A stretch of 64,000 nucleotides of DNA from Burkholderia sp. Ac-20365 (GCF_017104715.1 NZ_JAAGPI010000015.1:62001-126000); one strand, 5' to 3'; counted from the stretch's first letter, positions 28,715 through 37,490 are shown. The notes: generated by a model not told the origin, from the letters alone. A program made the numbers and translations.

Positions 28715-29155
28715 ATGAAAGTAGAAGAGTTGATGACGAAGCGCGTCGTCACGGTCGGTTTCGACGACACGCTTGAAACCGTCAAGGACATATTCGAGCA
28801 ATCCGGGTTTCATCACCTGCTTGTCGTCGAGGACCGGGAACTGCAAGGCGTGGTGTCGGACCGCGATCTGTTGCGCGCGTTGAGTCCGTTTATCGACAGC
28901 GTGGTGGAGACGCAGCGCGACCTCGGCACGCTGAGCCGGCGTGTGCATCAGATCATGAGCCGCAAGCCGGTCACGCTGCGCCCGGACGCCGAGGTGAGCG
29001 AGGCGATCCGGCTGTTCCTGGAGAACCCGATCTCGTGTATTCCGATCGTCGACGGCGCGTTCAAGCCGGTCGGCATCGTGTGCTGGCGCGATGTTCTCAA
29101 GGTCTGCGCGCAGATGCTGCAGTCGCCTGTGGATGGCGACAGCGCGCAAGCCTGA
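28715..29155 (+). CDS. Tandem CBS-domain protein
   Basis: A 146-residue protein made of two CBS motifs (about 8-62 and 78-135), with the pattern MTKRVVTV, HHLLVVEDRELQGVVSDRD and IMSRKPVTL, PISCIPIVDGA. Such pairs form a Bateman module that binds adenosine nucleotides and act as stand-alone energy sensors or partners of other proteins. No catalytic domain is attached. It is divergent from the thioesterase and ends 6 bp from the convergent AraC gene. Its partner is unknown. Confidence 0.85.
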   Translation: MKVEELMTKRVVTVGFDDTLETVKDIFEQSGFHHLLVVEDRELQGVVSDRDLLRALSPFIDSVVETQRDLGTLSRRVHQIMSRKPVTLRPDAEVSEAIRLFLENPISCIPIVDGAFKPVGIVCWRDVLKVCAQMLQSPVDGDSAQA

Positions 29156-29161
29156 ACCGCT

Positions 29162-29560
29162 TCACTTCCCGGCCAGCGCGCGATATTCCTGCGGCGCCAT
29201 GCCATATGCGCGCCGGAACGCCCGCGTGAAAACGGACGCGCTCTTGAAGCCGACACCGAAGGCAATCTCGAGCACCAGCGCGTGCGGATAGCGGATGAGA
29301 TCGTCGGCGGCGTGGCGCAGCCTCAGGTCGCGAATGTACGCGCCAAGGCCGCCTTCGCACTGGAACTGGCGATACAGCGTCGAGCGTGGAAGCTGCAGCG
29401 CGCTGAGCACGCGTTCGGGAGACAGTTCGTCGTCGCAGAGATGCGCGTGAACATAGCGCCGCACCTGGTTGACCATGGCTGTATGCGATTCGGCGGATGA
29501 GTCGACGGTCGGACCTCGCGACAGGCAGGCGACGTCAAAGGAGATAACGCAGTGGTCCAT
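29162..29560 (-). CDS. Short AraC-type DNA-binding protein (HTH domain only)
   Basis: A 132-residue protein that is almost entirely the AraC DNA-binding domain (about residues 30-130, LSPERVLSALQLPRSTLYRQ, then VLEIAFGVGFKSASVFTRAF). The usual N-terminal ligand domain is missing, so it is either a stand-alone SoxS/MarA-like activator or the remnant of a longer regulator. I see no matching N-terminal coding sequence in the 440 bp upstream. The start is uncertain: the ATG at 29560 has no clear ribosome site, and a TTG at 29650 would add 30 residues. A consensus sigma-54 promoter points at it from 29802-29816. Confidence 0.65.
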   Translation of the reverse strand: MDHCVISFDVACLSRGPTVDSSAESHTAMVNQVRRYVHAHLCDDELSPERVLSALQLPRSTLYRQFQCEGGLGAYIRDLRLRHAADDLIRYPHALVLEIAFGVGFKSASVFTRAFRRAYGMAPQEYRALAGK

Positions 29561-29801
29561 GCGGGATTGTTCTTTGCCGGAGCGTATCCGGAAGCTTTTT
29601 TGAGCTTTGCAGCCGCTTGCCTTGTTTGCGAGCGGGGGAGTCTCGTTCAACTGGCCCGTAGCCTGACGAGATCCGCGGTTCCGGAGGCGAGCGCCGTGCT
29701 TCTCTGGGGAAGCGATCGGTCGCCACCGACGTCTACAACAACAACAGCACGGCCTCTCAATGGGGTAAAGGGCGGATTGCCCGATCAGACGGACCCTTTG
29801 A

Positions 29802-29816
29802 GCAAGCGTTATGCCA
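29802..29816 (-). promoter_or_regulatory. Sigma-54 (-24/-12) promoter toward the short AraC gene
   Basis: On the minus strand TGGCATAACGCTTGC matches the RpoN consensus TGGCACG-N4-TTGC, with GG and GC separated by exactly 10 nt. It lies in the otherwise empty 29561-29998 gap, upstream of the AraC gene and next to a sigma-54 activator gene. The predicted start is near 29790, giving a leader of 140-230 nt. No other gene is visible in the gap. Confidence 0.7.
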
Positions 29817-29901
29817 CACGGGCAAACCCCATCGCAGCGGGAAAACCCCCACGCGGGCGACCGGGAAGCTGGACGGTTTCGGCCGCTCGTTTTTTGCGTG
29901 T

Positions 29902-29957
29902 TGGACGATTTCGTCCATTTGCCGTGGAGAGCTAAGCCGATACGTCCATTTCGTCCA
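29902..29957. promoter_or_regulatory. Upstream activating sequences of TCGTCCA type for the sigma-54 promoter
   Basis: A perfect inverted repeat TGGACGA-TT-TCGTCCA (29902-29917) is followed by ACGTCCA (29942-29948) and TCGTCCA (29951-29957). The sites lie 86-141 bp upstream of the -24 element, the usual distance for enhancer-binding proteins, and just beyond the 3' end of the sigma-54 activator gene. Binding by that activator is inferred. Confidence 0.55.
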
Positions 29958-29998
29958 CAGCGGCGGCGCGGCGAAAACGCAGCGGCGAAAACTATGCG

Positions 29999-32293
29999 CT
30001 ATGCATTGTCGTGAGAAAGTGCGTGCCGCAGTTCGGCAAGCAGCGCGGCGGCGCTGGCAACCCGGCTGGTCGAATCCGTCGGCAACGCACGCAGGCCGCG
30101 CTCGAGCGTATCGATCGCTTCGCCGAGCCTGCCCGTCGAGCGAAGCAGTTCCGCGAGGTAACGCGCGGCGTCCGCCCGCGCGGGCACGGAACCGAACGCG
30201 AGCGCCGTCGACAGCGCCGCGCGCAGTCCCTGTTCCGCCGACGTCAGGTCGCCGAGCGCCCACTGCGCGCGCGCCCGCGTGACCAGCAGCTCGCCGAGAT
30301 AGACGCGCTCCTGGCGGGCCAGCGTTTCATCGACGGCCGCGGCCAGCATCGCCTCGCAGGTTTGCGCGCGCCCGGCGCGCAGCAGCAGTTCGCCGTGCTG
30401 CCACGCCTTGAACGAATAGAACAGCGCACCGCCGTTGCAGACCACGTGATTGTCGAAGCCGTCGAGCATGACGGTTTCCGCTTCGTCCGAATGACCGCGC
30501 GCGCTGAGATGACACGCGCGCAGAATCTGGCCGATGCCGCGATAGAACGCGAAGCCGTTCGCGATCGATACCGATTCGAGTTCGCTCGCCAGATGGCCGA
30601 GCCGCTCCGCGTCATCGAACAGACACGCGAGCCACGACGCGCCCTGCAGATTGACGGCATGCGCCAGTGCGTGCGAACCCGGTTCGGAGGAGCGCTGGAT
30701 CAGCATTTCCATCGCACGGCGCGCTTGTCCGAAGGCGCCGGCCTGATAGGCGGCGAGCCCTTCGAAGGTCAGTGCAAGGCTCGCGAGATCGATGCCCTGC
30801 GAGCCGGTGCGCATGTCGTTGCGCGCCACGCCGAGCAGTTCGCCGCGCGCGAGACAGGCGAGCGCTTCCTCGCTGTCGCCGAGCCAGAACAGCGTGTTGG
30901 TCATCGCTACGTGCGCTTCATCGAGCGACACGCGGTCGCGGCTGTTCTGTGCGCGCTGAAGCATGTCTTGCGCTGTCGCGCGCGCCTGCTTCAGCTGCAA
31001 TGTCGTCAGTTGCGTCGTCCAGACGCCGAACTGGATCGCGGCGATTTCCGTCGGATCGCAGATGCCTTCGCCGATCGATAGTGCAGCCGCGTAACACGCT
31101 GTCGCTTCGGCGTAGAGCCAGCCGTGCACGCTGCGCAGGCTCATGCCGAGCAGCCGGTACGCATCGAATTGCAGGCGGCGCACCGCGTCCTGTTCGTGGC
31201 TCGCCTGCAGCACGTCGAGACAGCGGCGCAGCGGCGGAATGGCCTCGGCGAAATGCGATTCCTCGATCAGCGCGGTTGCGTGTTCGAGGCACTTGCGGGC
31301 TTCGCGATGATGTTCTTCGCGCGATTTCAGCCGGCGCTCGATAGTCTTGCGGCCCACGCCGAGCAGCGTGGCGGCGGCGCTCTTGTTGCCCGCCGTGCGT
31401 TCGAGCGCGCGGTCGATCAGCAGGTCTTCGGCAGCGGCGAGCTTGTCGCGGCCGTCGAGCTGCAACAGCATGTCGGCGAGATTCGCGCGCGAAATGGGGC
31501 CGCCGGCTTCGCTGGCGAGAAACGGTTCGAGCGTGTCGACGTCGACGAGAGTGCTTTCGGCCAGCACGCTCAACTGGCTGATCAGATTGCGCAACTGCCG
31601 GATATGACCGGGCCACGCATGCTGGCTGAGCCGACGCAGGGCCGCGGGTGAGAACTCCAGAATGCGCGCCTGTTGCGAAGCGAAATGCTCGACGAGCGCC
31701 GGGATATCTTCGACGCGCTGTTCGAGCCCCGGCACGGCCAGCACGAACACCGCGAGCCGGTAAAACAGGTCTTCGCGAAAACGTCCTTCGCGCGACAGTT
31801 CGCGCAGATCGCGGTGCGTTGCCGCGACGACGCGCCCTTCGAAACGCAGGTTGGTCGACGAGCCAATCGGACGGAAGGTGCGCGTTTCGAGTACGCGCAA
31901 CAGTTTGGGCTGAAGCGCGAGCGGCAACTCGCCAATTTCATCGAGCAGCAGGGTGCCTTTGCCGACCTGCTGGAATAGTCCCTGACGGTTCTCCGCTGCG
32001 CCCGTGAACGCGCCCTTCACATGTCCGAACAGTTCCGACTCCACCAGATGCTCGGGAATCGCGCCGCAATTGACGTCGACGAACGGCTCGTCGTGACGCG
32101 AACTGCGCATATGCACGCGGCGCGCGACGAGTTCTTTACCGGAACCTGTCGGTCCGAAAATGAGCAAAGGGTGATCGGTTGGCGCGACGCGATCGATCAG
32201 CCGGACCAGTTGCCGAAACGCGGGCGCGGCGCCGATGAACGCGCCGGGATTGGTTTTGTTGTGGGCGAACGGAATGACCGGGGTAGCACGCAT
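29999..32293 (-). CDS. Sigma-54-dependent activator with Fis-type HTH and TPR-like C-terminal half
   Basis: A 764-residue protein. It starts almost directly with the AAA+ domain (Walker A GPTGSGKE at 47-54, sigma-54 contact loop GAFTGA at 94-99, Walker B LLLDEIGELP), ending near 260. A Fis-like HTH (AATLLGVGRKTIERRL) lies near 320-340, followed by about 420 residues of alpha-helical, TPR/MalT-like repeats. There is no N-terminal receiver, GAF or PAS domain, and the HTH is internal, so signal input probably comes through the C-terminal repeats. The ATG at 32293 is chosen (GGAG upstream, start of fold); an extension to 32422 is possible. Likely target: the promoter at 29802-29816. Confidence 0.85.
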   Translation of the reverse strand: MRATPVIPFAHNKTNPGAFIGAAPAFRQLVRLIDRVAPTDHPLLIFGPTGSGKELVARRVHMRSSRHDEPFVDVNCGAIPEHLVESELFGHVKGAFTGAAENRQGLFQQVGKGTLLLDEIGELPLALQPKLLRVLETRTFRPIGSSTNLRFEGRVVAATHRDLRELSREGRFREDLFYRLAVFVLAVPGLEQRVEDIPALVEHFASQQARILEFSPAALRRLSQHAWPGHIRQLRNLISQLSVLAESTLVDVDTLEPFLASEAGGPISRANLADMLLQLDGRDKLAAAEDLLIDRALERTAGNKSAAATLLGVGRKTIERRLKSREEHHREARKCLEHATALIEESHFAEAIPPLRRCLDVLQASHEQDAVRRLQFDAYRLLGMSLRSVHGWLYAEATACYAAALSIGEGICDPTEIAAIQFGVWTTQLTTLQLKQARATAQDMLQRAQNSRDRVSLDEAHVAMTNTLFWLGDSEEALACLARGELLGVARNDMRTGSQGIDLASLALTFEGLAAYQAGAFGQARRAMEMLIQRSSEPGSHALAHAVNLQGASWLACLFDDAERLGHLASELESVSIANGFAFYRGIGQILRACHLSARGHSDEAETVMLDGFDNHVVCNGGALFYSFKAWQHGELLLRAGRAQTCEAMLAAAVDETLARQERVYLGELLVTRARAQWALGDLTSAEQGLRAALSTALAFGSVPARADAARYLAELLRSTGRLGEAIDTLERGLRALPTDSTSRVASAAALLAELRHALSHDNA

Positions 32294-32457
32294 TCGAAAG
32301 TGGGCTCCAGATTGACCCGTGCATGGCGGGCGGCCTGTGCCCGCAGCAAAAGATGCAAGTATGCCGGTTGTCGGCGATCTGGTGCTTTCGAAATTAAACG
32401 TGGTGGCAGCGCGCGAATCCATCGCTGCGCGCTACCACCACGCGAGTGCGCAGTACG

Positions 32458-33105
32458 TCAGGCTTTCGCGGATGGACGCGCCGACACTTTCTCGTACCAC
32501 GCGTGCAGTGCGTCGAATTCCGCCGGAATAGAGAGCTTCATGCCGCCCGCGGCGAAATCGATTGTCACCAGGGTGGTGATATCGGCTGCAGAGAATGCAT
32601 CGCCTGCGACGAACGGAACCTGCTTCAGACGATCGTTGAAGTCCGCGAAGAAGTTGGCCACGCGCAGCTTGCTACGCTCGACGATCTCAGGAATCTGCTC
32701 ATAAGCATGTGGACCCGACAGCGCGCGCCCCTTCAGGCCAGGCACCGCGTTTCGCACGCCTTCCATCACGGCCGCGAATCCATCGAGTTCTGCGCGTCGT
32801 TCCCACATCGCGATCAGCGCTTTCTGTTGTGGTGTCGTGCCGAGCAGAGCGGCCTTGCCGGGATACGCTTCTTCAACGTATCGCCAGATAGCCGGTACTT
32901 CGCCAATTGCCGTGCCGTCTTGCAGAACGAGCGCGGGAACCTGACGACGCGGATTGATTGCGATAAAGGCGTCGGAAAATTGCTCTTTCGCACCAAGGTC
33001 GACGGCTTTAGTCGTTAGCTCGATGCCTTTTTCGGCGAGAAAAATACGCACCCGGCGAGAATTCGGCGAGGCTTTCGATTCGAATAGCGTGAGATCGGTG
33101 CTCAT
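32458..33105 (-). CDS. Glutathione S-transferase
   Basis: A 215-residue GST with an N-terminal thioredoxin fold (ESKASPNSRRVRIFLAEKG near residue 8, cis-Pro RQVPALVL near 53, ESA-like GEVPAIWRYVE near 68) and a helical C-domain ending with FSAADITTLVTIDFA near 171. It presumably conjugates electrophiles to glutathione in the cytosol. It follows the SDR at 33184 by 78 bp on the same strand, so both are likely driven by the conserved promoter element at 34002-34070. Confidence 0.88.
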   Translation of the reverse strand: MSTDLTLFESKASPNSRRVRIFLAEKGIELTTKAVDLGAKEQFSDAFIAINPRRQVPALVLQDGTAIGEVPAIWRYVEEAYPGKAALLGTTPQQKALIAMWERRAELDGFAAVMEGVRNAVPGLKGRALSGPHAYEQIPEIVERSKLRVANFFADFNDRLKQVPFVAGDAFSAADITTLVTIDFAAGGMKLSIPAEFDALHAWYEKVSARPSAKA

Positions 33106-33183
33106 GTTCTAGTCCAGTTCGATAATGAGTTTCTGTCTCGCCCTCGAGTCATCACGAATGAGGGCGAGCTTTGGCGTGCAGAG

Positions 33184-33930
33184 TCAGCCAGCAGTCTTGC
33201 CGCCGTCGACGGTCAGGATCTGCCCGGTGACGAACGCGGCGCCTTCGGCAGCGAGGTAAAGGACGGCTGCCGCAATGTCATCCGGCTTGCCGATGCGCGC
33301 GAGTGGCACCCTGGCGGCGAGCGCCGCCTTGTTTTCCGGCGTGCTGGTGAAACGGTCGAGCATGCCCGTATCGGTGGGTCCGGGCGCGACGGCATTCACG
33401 CGTACACCTGTCGATGCGACCTCGAGCGCGGCCGATTTCGTGATGCCTTCGACGGCGTGCTTGCTGCCCGCGTACACAGACGCGAACGCCGCGCCTTCAT
33501 GTCCGTAAGTCGACGAGATATTGATGATGCTGCCCGCTCGCTGCGCCGTCATCACGCGCAGTTCATGCTTGAGACTGAGCAGCGTGCCGAGGACGTTGGT
33601 GTCGAACGTGTCGGCGTAACTGTCCGCCGTCTGCCCGACGATCGGGCCAGGGCGGCCTTCAGTACCCGCATTGTTGACGGCGACATCCAGCCTGCCGTAG
33701 CGGGCCACGGTCTGATCGACGAGATTGCGGACTTCTTCATCGTGGCGCACATCCGCCTTGACGAAGTGAGCATCTGTGCCGGCTTCGCGGAGTTCGGCTT
33801 CGAGCGCAGCGCCTTCCGCGGCGCGGCGGCCCGACACGACGAGGCGCGCGCCTGCACGTGCGAATGCAAATGCGGTTGCGCGGCCGATGCCCGTCAGGGC
33901 ACCTGTAATCAGAACGACGGGTTGGTTCAT
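33184..33930 (-). CDS. Short-chain dehydrogenase/reductase (glucose 1-dehydrogenase-like)
   Basis: A 248-residue classical SDR with TGALTGIG (cofactor loop, residues 9-16), NNAG near 88, catalytic Ser in NISSTYG near 140, YAGSKHA (Tyr/Lys) near 155 and C-terminal GQILTVDGG. It oxidises or reduces a small alcohol or carbonyl with NAD(P)(H). AGGAG lies 6 nt before the ATG. It heads an SDR-GST unit behind one of three copies of a conserved promoter, linking it to the hydrolase-SDR and SDR-OYE operons further right. The substrate cannot be named. Confidence 0.88.
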   Translation of the reverse strand: MNQPVVLITGALTGIGRATAFAFARAGARLVVSGRRAAEGAALEAELREAGTDAHFVKADVRHDEEVRNLVDQTVARYGRLDVAVNNAGTEGRPGPIVGQTADSYADTFDTNVLGTLLSLKHELRVMTAQRAGSIINISSTYGHEGAAFASVYAGSKHAVEGITKSAALEVASTGVRVNAVAPGPTDTGMLDRFTSTPENKAALAARVPLARIGKPDDIAAAVLYLAAEGAAFVTGQILTVDGGKTAG

Positions 33931-34001
33931 TTGAGGCTCCTGTCAGATACGTTCACGACACTTCGTTTGTGTCGCGCTGCTCGGTGAGCATGACGGAGCC
34001 A

Positions 34002-34070
34002 ACTTTAGGCTTCTTGAGCGGCGCTGAAAAAGACTTTCCAGGCTGGACGGCATGCCTGGCAGGCATGCTT
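34002..34070 (-). promoter_or_regulatory. Conserved promoter/operator element, copy 1 (upstream of SDR-GST)
   Basis: Reading the minus strand: a perfect 9-1-9 inverted repeat of GCATGCCTG (34050-34068), then AGCCTGGAAAGTCTTTTTC, then a -10-like TAAAGT (34007-34002) exactly 19 nt after CTTTTT. It lies about 95 bp before the SDR start. The same layout recurs at 42742-42810 and 46029-46098. Confidence 0.7.
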
Positions 34071-34151
34071 GCGACGAAGTGAGCGGGATGCTCAAGCTCC
34101 AGTGCAACGGCGTCCTTACGTCCGTGCCCTTTCAGGTCGACTGGCGTCAAT

Positions 34152-34610
34152 TCATTTGACGGGCAAATAATCAAACGCACCCTTCGATGTCACGAAGAAG
34201 ATGCACTCGGTCTGCGAAATGCACTTCGTGACATGCTGCTCGCCACCCTTCTGGTACCAGTACGAGCCTGGTGGCAACGGGTGATCCTGCTTCGTGCCCG
34301 GAGGTTCATTGGCAACGACGCCGGCAATGACGACGCCATAGTAGGAGGAGGTGTGCGTGTGCACGCCGCTGGCTGTGCCACCCGGCATCTTGATGTAGTT
34401 GCTGTGGGCGCCGTTGGCCGGATCGCCCCAACCATTGGCGATCGTCAGGCCTTCCTTGTCCTGATAGAACTTCAGCTCGGTAACCGGAACGACTTTCGAG
34501 CTGTCGGCGTAGAGGTCCGGGTTTGCTCCGGCCGCGTTGGCGAGCGCGGGGATCGTGGCCATGATCGCGGCAGCAATCGCCATCCGCTTGACGTTATTCA
34601 TTGAAAGCAT
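34152..34610 (-). CDS. Secreted cupin (DUF4437-like) protein
   Basis: A 152-residue protein with a signal peptide (hydrophobic residues about 9-25, cleavage near ANA-AG). A cupin-type beta-barrel follows, with metal-ligand-like histidines in GVHTHTSSYYG and GEQHVTKC. It would act in the periplasm; the family has no settled function. AAGGAA 6 nt before the ATG at 34610 supports this start; a second ATG three codons later also fits. It lies between two minus-strand units and may be monocistronic. Confidence 0.7.
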   Translation of the reverse strand: MLSMNNVKRMAIAAAIMATIPALANAAGANPDLYADSSKVVPVTELKFYQDKEGLTIANGWGDPANGAHSNYIKMPGGTASGVHTHTSSYYGVVIAGVVANEPPGTKQDHPLPPGSYWYQKGGEQHVTKCISQTECIFFVTSKGAFDYLPVK

Positions 34611-34712
34611 CTTCAGTTCCTTTGAGTTGAATTTAAATAAGATCAGCATTGCGAAATTGATGATTGATAAAACGACGTAATAGAACGTGTCATACGTCTC
34701 GTCAGTAATGGC

Positions 34713-35417
34713 TCAGGCCGTTGACTTCTGCTGTGCGTATAACTTCGTGCGATGCTCATCTGTGAGCTGAGCGGGACGTACAGTTTCACCCAGCGCATAC
34801 GCGCGTTTGACGGCAGGCCGTTCGGCGACGCGCGCGAGCCAACGCGCGACATTCGGAAAGTCATCCATCGCGATTCCCTGCGCGGCGTGTTGTGCCGCCC
34901 AAGGATAGATCGCCATATCCGCAATCGAGTATTCACCTGCGATGTACTCACGATCGTCCAGTCGTTTGTTCAGAACGCCGTAGAGGCGCTTCGCTTCCTT
35001 CGTGAAGCGATCGATTGCCAATGGAAGTTGTTCCGATGCATACGTACGGAAGAAGACCGTTTGCCCCAGAATCGGCCCGAGGCCGCCCACTTGCCAGAAC
35101 AGCCACTGCAGGACTTCGATGCGATCCTTCGGCGTGGAAGGAATGAACTGACCGGTCTTCTCGGCGAGATGCAACAGAATGGCGCCGGATTCGAAAACCG
35201 ATGCATCGAGTTGACGGTCCACGATGGCGGGCATGCGGTTGTTCGGCGAAATCTTTTCGAAGTCGCTGGTGAACTGCATCCCTTTGCCGATATCGACGGG
35301 ATGCACCTGGTAAGTCACGCCGGATTCCTCGAGGAAGATGGCAACTTTCTGACCATTGGGCGTGGGCCAATAGTAAAAGTCGATGTCGGTAACGTTGTTG
35401 CTCGCTGCAATAGTCAT
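34713..35417 (-). CDS. Glutathione S-transferase (YghU/Ure2-like N-domain)
   Basis: A 234-residue GST. The N-domain begins DIDFYYWPTPNGQKVAIFLEE, with NNRMPAIVD and ESGAILLHLAEK for the glutathione site. The C-domain runs from about 95 to 215 (YSIADMAIYPWA). The TPNGQK motif and length place it near the Nu-class/YghU or Ure2p-like group, known for disulfide-bond reductase activity with two glutathiones; that function is a family inference. It is divergent from the isochorismatase-like gene across a 287-bp region with an inverted repeat. Confidence 0.87.
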   Translation of the reverse strand: MTIAASNNVTDIDFYYWPTPNGQKVAIFLEESGVTYQVHPVDIGKGMQFTSDFEKISPNNRMPAIVDRQLDASVFESGAILLHLAEKTGQFIPSTPKDRIEVLQWLFWQVGGLGPILGQTVFFRTYASEQLPLAIDRFTKEAKRLYGVLNKRLDDREYIAGEYSIADMAIYPWAAQHAAQGIAMDDFPNVARWLARVAERPAVKRAYALGETVRPAQLTDEHRTKLYAQQKSTA

Positions 35418-35441
35418 GGAAATCTCGCTAGTGATACTCGT

Positions 35442-35460
35442 AATCACGCGGTTCGTGATT
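35442..35460. promoter_or_regulatory. Inverted repeat in the GST/isochorismatase divergent promoter
   Basis: AATCACG (35442-35448) and CGTGATT (35454-35460) form a perfect 7-bp inverted repeat with a 5-nt spacer. It is flanked by a wider ATACTC/GAGTAT pair and sits 25 bp upstream of the GST start. It looks like a repressor or LysR-type operator; the regulator is unknown. Confidence 0.4.
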
Positions 35461-35704
35461 GATGCTGCGGAGTATGTGCGATCACCGGATTTCCAGAAAC
35501 GAGCCAGACCAGAAAAGACCATTCTCGTATCGAGAACGCTCGCGTGGCCTATGAACGGCAGGCATCTTCGACATAGCCGGCTCATTCATCTCGTTACGCG
35601 AACGGTGCATTCTTTATTCGGGTCATTCCGGCCACGCGATGAATCGGTCAGTATTGCGTTCGTTGCAGTTACCAAAAATTTTTACCGTTCGAGGTAGTGG
35701 AAAC

Positions 35705-36271
35705 ATGACGAAACAAGCACTGATAGTGGTCGATATTCAGAACGATTACTTTGCAGGAGGAAAGTGGATACTCGACGGTGTCGATTCCGCCGCGGACAAC
35801 GCACGCAAGATCATCGATTCAGCAAGAGCGAACGGCGATCTGATCGTGCATATCCGCCATGAAACGCTGTCAAAGGATGCAGCGTTCTTCGTGCCGGATA
35901 CCGACGGTGCTCAACTCCATCCGAAGACCGCGAATCTGCCTGGCGAACTCGTGATCGTCAAACACCATATGAATCCGTTTCGCGAGACGGATCTGAAGAA
36001 GGTTCTCGATGCTCAAGGTATCGACACGGTCGTGGCAGTTGGAAATATGAGCCACATGTGCATCGACGCAGTGACCCGTGCTGCCGTGGATTTTGGCTAC
36101 AGCACGACGGTGATCCACGATGCCTGCGCGACGCACGCGCTCGAATTCAACGGCGTAAATGTACCGTCAGTGCAGGTGCATGCGGCATTCATGGCAGCGC
36201 TGAGTTTCGGATACGCGAAAGTCGTTTCAGCCGCGGACTTCTTGAATTCCCAACGCCGGCGCGCGGATTGA
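35705..36271 (+). CDS. Isochorismatase-family cysteine hydrolase
   Basis: A 188-residue hydrolase with the family triad visible: Asp10 (VVDIQNDYF), Lys86 (VIVKHHMN) and Cys119 (NMSHMCIDA), plus the cis-peptide motif VGNMSHMC. Relatives cleave amides or ester-like bonds (nicotinamidase, N-carbamoylsarcosine amidase, isochorismatase). The exact substrate is not determinable. The ATG at 35705 is preceded by a weak GGTAGTGG. It is convergent with the LysR gene at 36385 and divergent from the GST. Confidence 0.85.
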   Translation: MTKQALIVVDIQNDYFAGGKWILDGVDSAADNARKIIDSARANGDLIVHIRHETLSKDAAFFVPDTDGAQLHPKTANLPGELVIVKHHMNPFRETDLKKVLDAQGIDTVVAVGNMSHMCIDAVTRAAVDFGYSTTVIHDACATHALEFNGVNVPSVQVHAAFMAALSFGYAKVVSAADFLNSQRRRAD

Positions 36272-36287
36272 AAAAGGCAACATGGGA

Positions 36288-36310
36288 GACCGCACGTTTG
36301 CCGTGCGGTC
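36288..36310. terminator. Hairpin between convergent isochorismatase and LysR genes
   Basis: GACCGCACG (36288-36296) pairs perfectly with CGTGCGGTC (36302-36310) across a TTTGC loop, 16 bp after the isochorismatase stop. Neither side has a clear U-tract, so intrinsic termination is uncertain; its place between convergent genes suggests an RNA 3' end. Confidence 0.4.
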
Positions 36311-36384
36311 CAATCGTCCCTCTGGTTAAACGAGTAGAACTACAACGCCGCATCACGTGCGGCGTCGACCTCAGTGTTGGTCTG

Positions 36385-37290
36385 CTATGCGCGCCACAGG
36401 GAAGCCTTCGCCCTGAAGGTTTCGATTGCGAGGTCGAGGAATGCGCGCACTTTCCGATTGGCATGTCTGCCCTCGCGATGCAACACGTGCACAGGGAGTG
36501 TCGCGAGCTCATATTCCGGCAGTACGATGCGGAGCCGTCCTTCTGCCAGCTCGGATGAAATCTGACACGACAGCAGGCACACGATACCGATTCCCGACAT
36601 CGCCGCTGTCATCGCGGAGTCGTTCGTCGTGGTGATCAGACGCGGCTGGATTGGCACGGCTACAGGCTTTCCGTCCACGCGAAAGCGCCACTGAGGAGAC
36701 GGCGTTGAAGGCGTCGACTGGATCGCAACGTGAGACATGAGGTCACTGGGAGACCGCGGTTCGCCGTGTGCCTCCAGATAAGCGGGAGAGGCGCAGAGTA
36801 CGCTGCGCACTTTGCCGATCGCGACGGCCTGAAGTGAAGAATCGGGCAATTCCCCGATACGAATCGCGACATCGACACCTTCGTCGACGAGGTTCACAGT
36901 TCGATCCATAAACCAGCAACTCACGTTCACAGCCGGATAGCGCGTCAAATATTCCTGAACGATGGGCGTGACATAGGTCTTGCCGAAGACGACGGGCGCC
37001 GTCACCGTCAGTTGGCCGCGCGGCGTGTTGTGTGCGCCGACCGCAGCCAGTTCCGCTGCCGCCACTTTCGCGAGGATGCTACGACAATCATCGAAGAATT
37101 TCTCCCCTGCGTCGGTCATCCTGACGATCCGCGTTGTGCGATTCAACAGGCGTACGCCGAGATGTGCTTCGAGTTCATTGATCAGGCGGCTGATAACAGA
37201 CGGCGAGATTTTGAGCTTGCGTGCTGCAGAAGCGAAGCCTTCTGTTTCGACGACGGTCACGAACGTCGTCATTGCCTGAAGTCTGTCCAT
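36385..37290 (-). CDS. LysR-family transcriptional regulator
   Basis: A 301-residue LTTR. The winged HTH covers residues 1-65 (MTTFVTVVETEGFASAARKL, RLINELEAHLGVRLLNR) and the effector domain about 92-295 (GQLTVTAPVVFGKTYV). This HTH and effector pattern matches the CrgA-like branch. The start at 37290 is the standard M-D-R-L-Q-A-M opening; codons upstream add a non-conserved leader. Its target is unclear: it is convergent with the isochorismatase gene and lies 200 bp downstream of dld on the same strand, with no divergent partner. Confidence 0.88.
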   Translation of the reverse strand: MDRLQAMTTFVTVVETEGFASAARKLKISPSVISRLINELEAHLGVRLLNRTTRIVRMTDAGEKFFDDCRSILAKVAAAELAAVGAHNTPRGQLTVTAPVVFGKTYVTPIVQEYLTRYPAVNVSCWFMDRTVNLVDEGVDVAIRIGELPDSSLQAVAIGKVRSVLCASPAYLEAHGEPRSPSDLMSHVAIQSTPSTPSPQWRFRVDGKPVAVPIQPRLITTTNDSAMTAAMSGIGIVCLLSCQISSELAEGRLRIVLPEYELATLPVHVLHREGRHANRKVRAFLDLAIETFRAKASLWRA

Positions 37291-37490
37291 GTTCAAAGAG
37301 ACTATCGTGAAAGGAAGAGACGGTGCGTGCAGTGCCGCATCCGGTATCACGGTGTATCGTCGACGTTTGCAACGTGCGACGATTGCCGCGCATGCAGATC
37401 ACTTGACGACGAAGTGTAGTCACGCCTTGTGCTGGACAGAATCCCCCGGTGGGTCAATTCATACTTCGCGAAACAAGAACAATGAGGATG

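Noticed and set aside
29162..29560. AraC gene as a plain truncated pseudogene
   Set aside because: The frame is intact over the full HTH domain and a consensus sigma-54 promoter with enhancer repeats points at it, so it is kept as a gene with an uncertain start.
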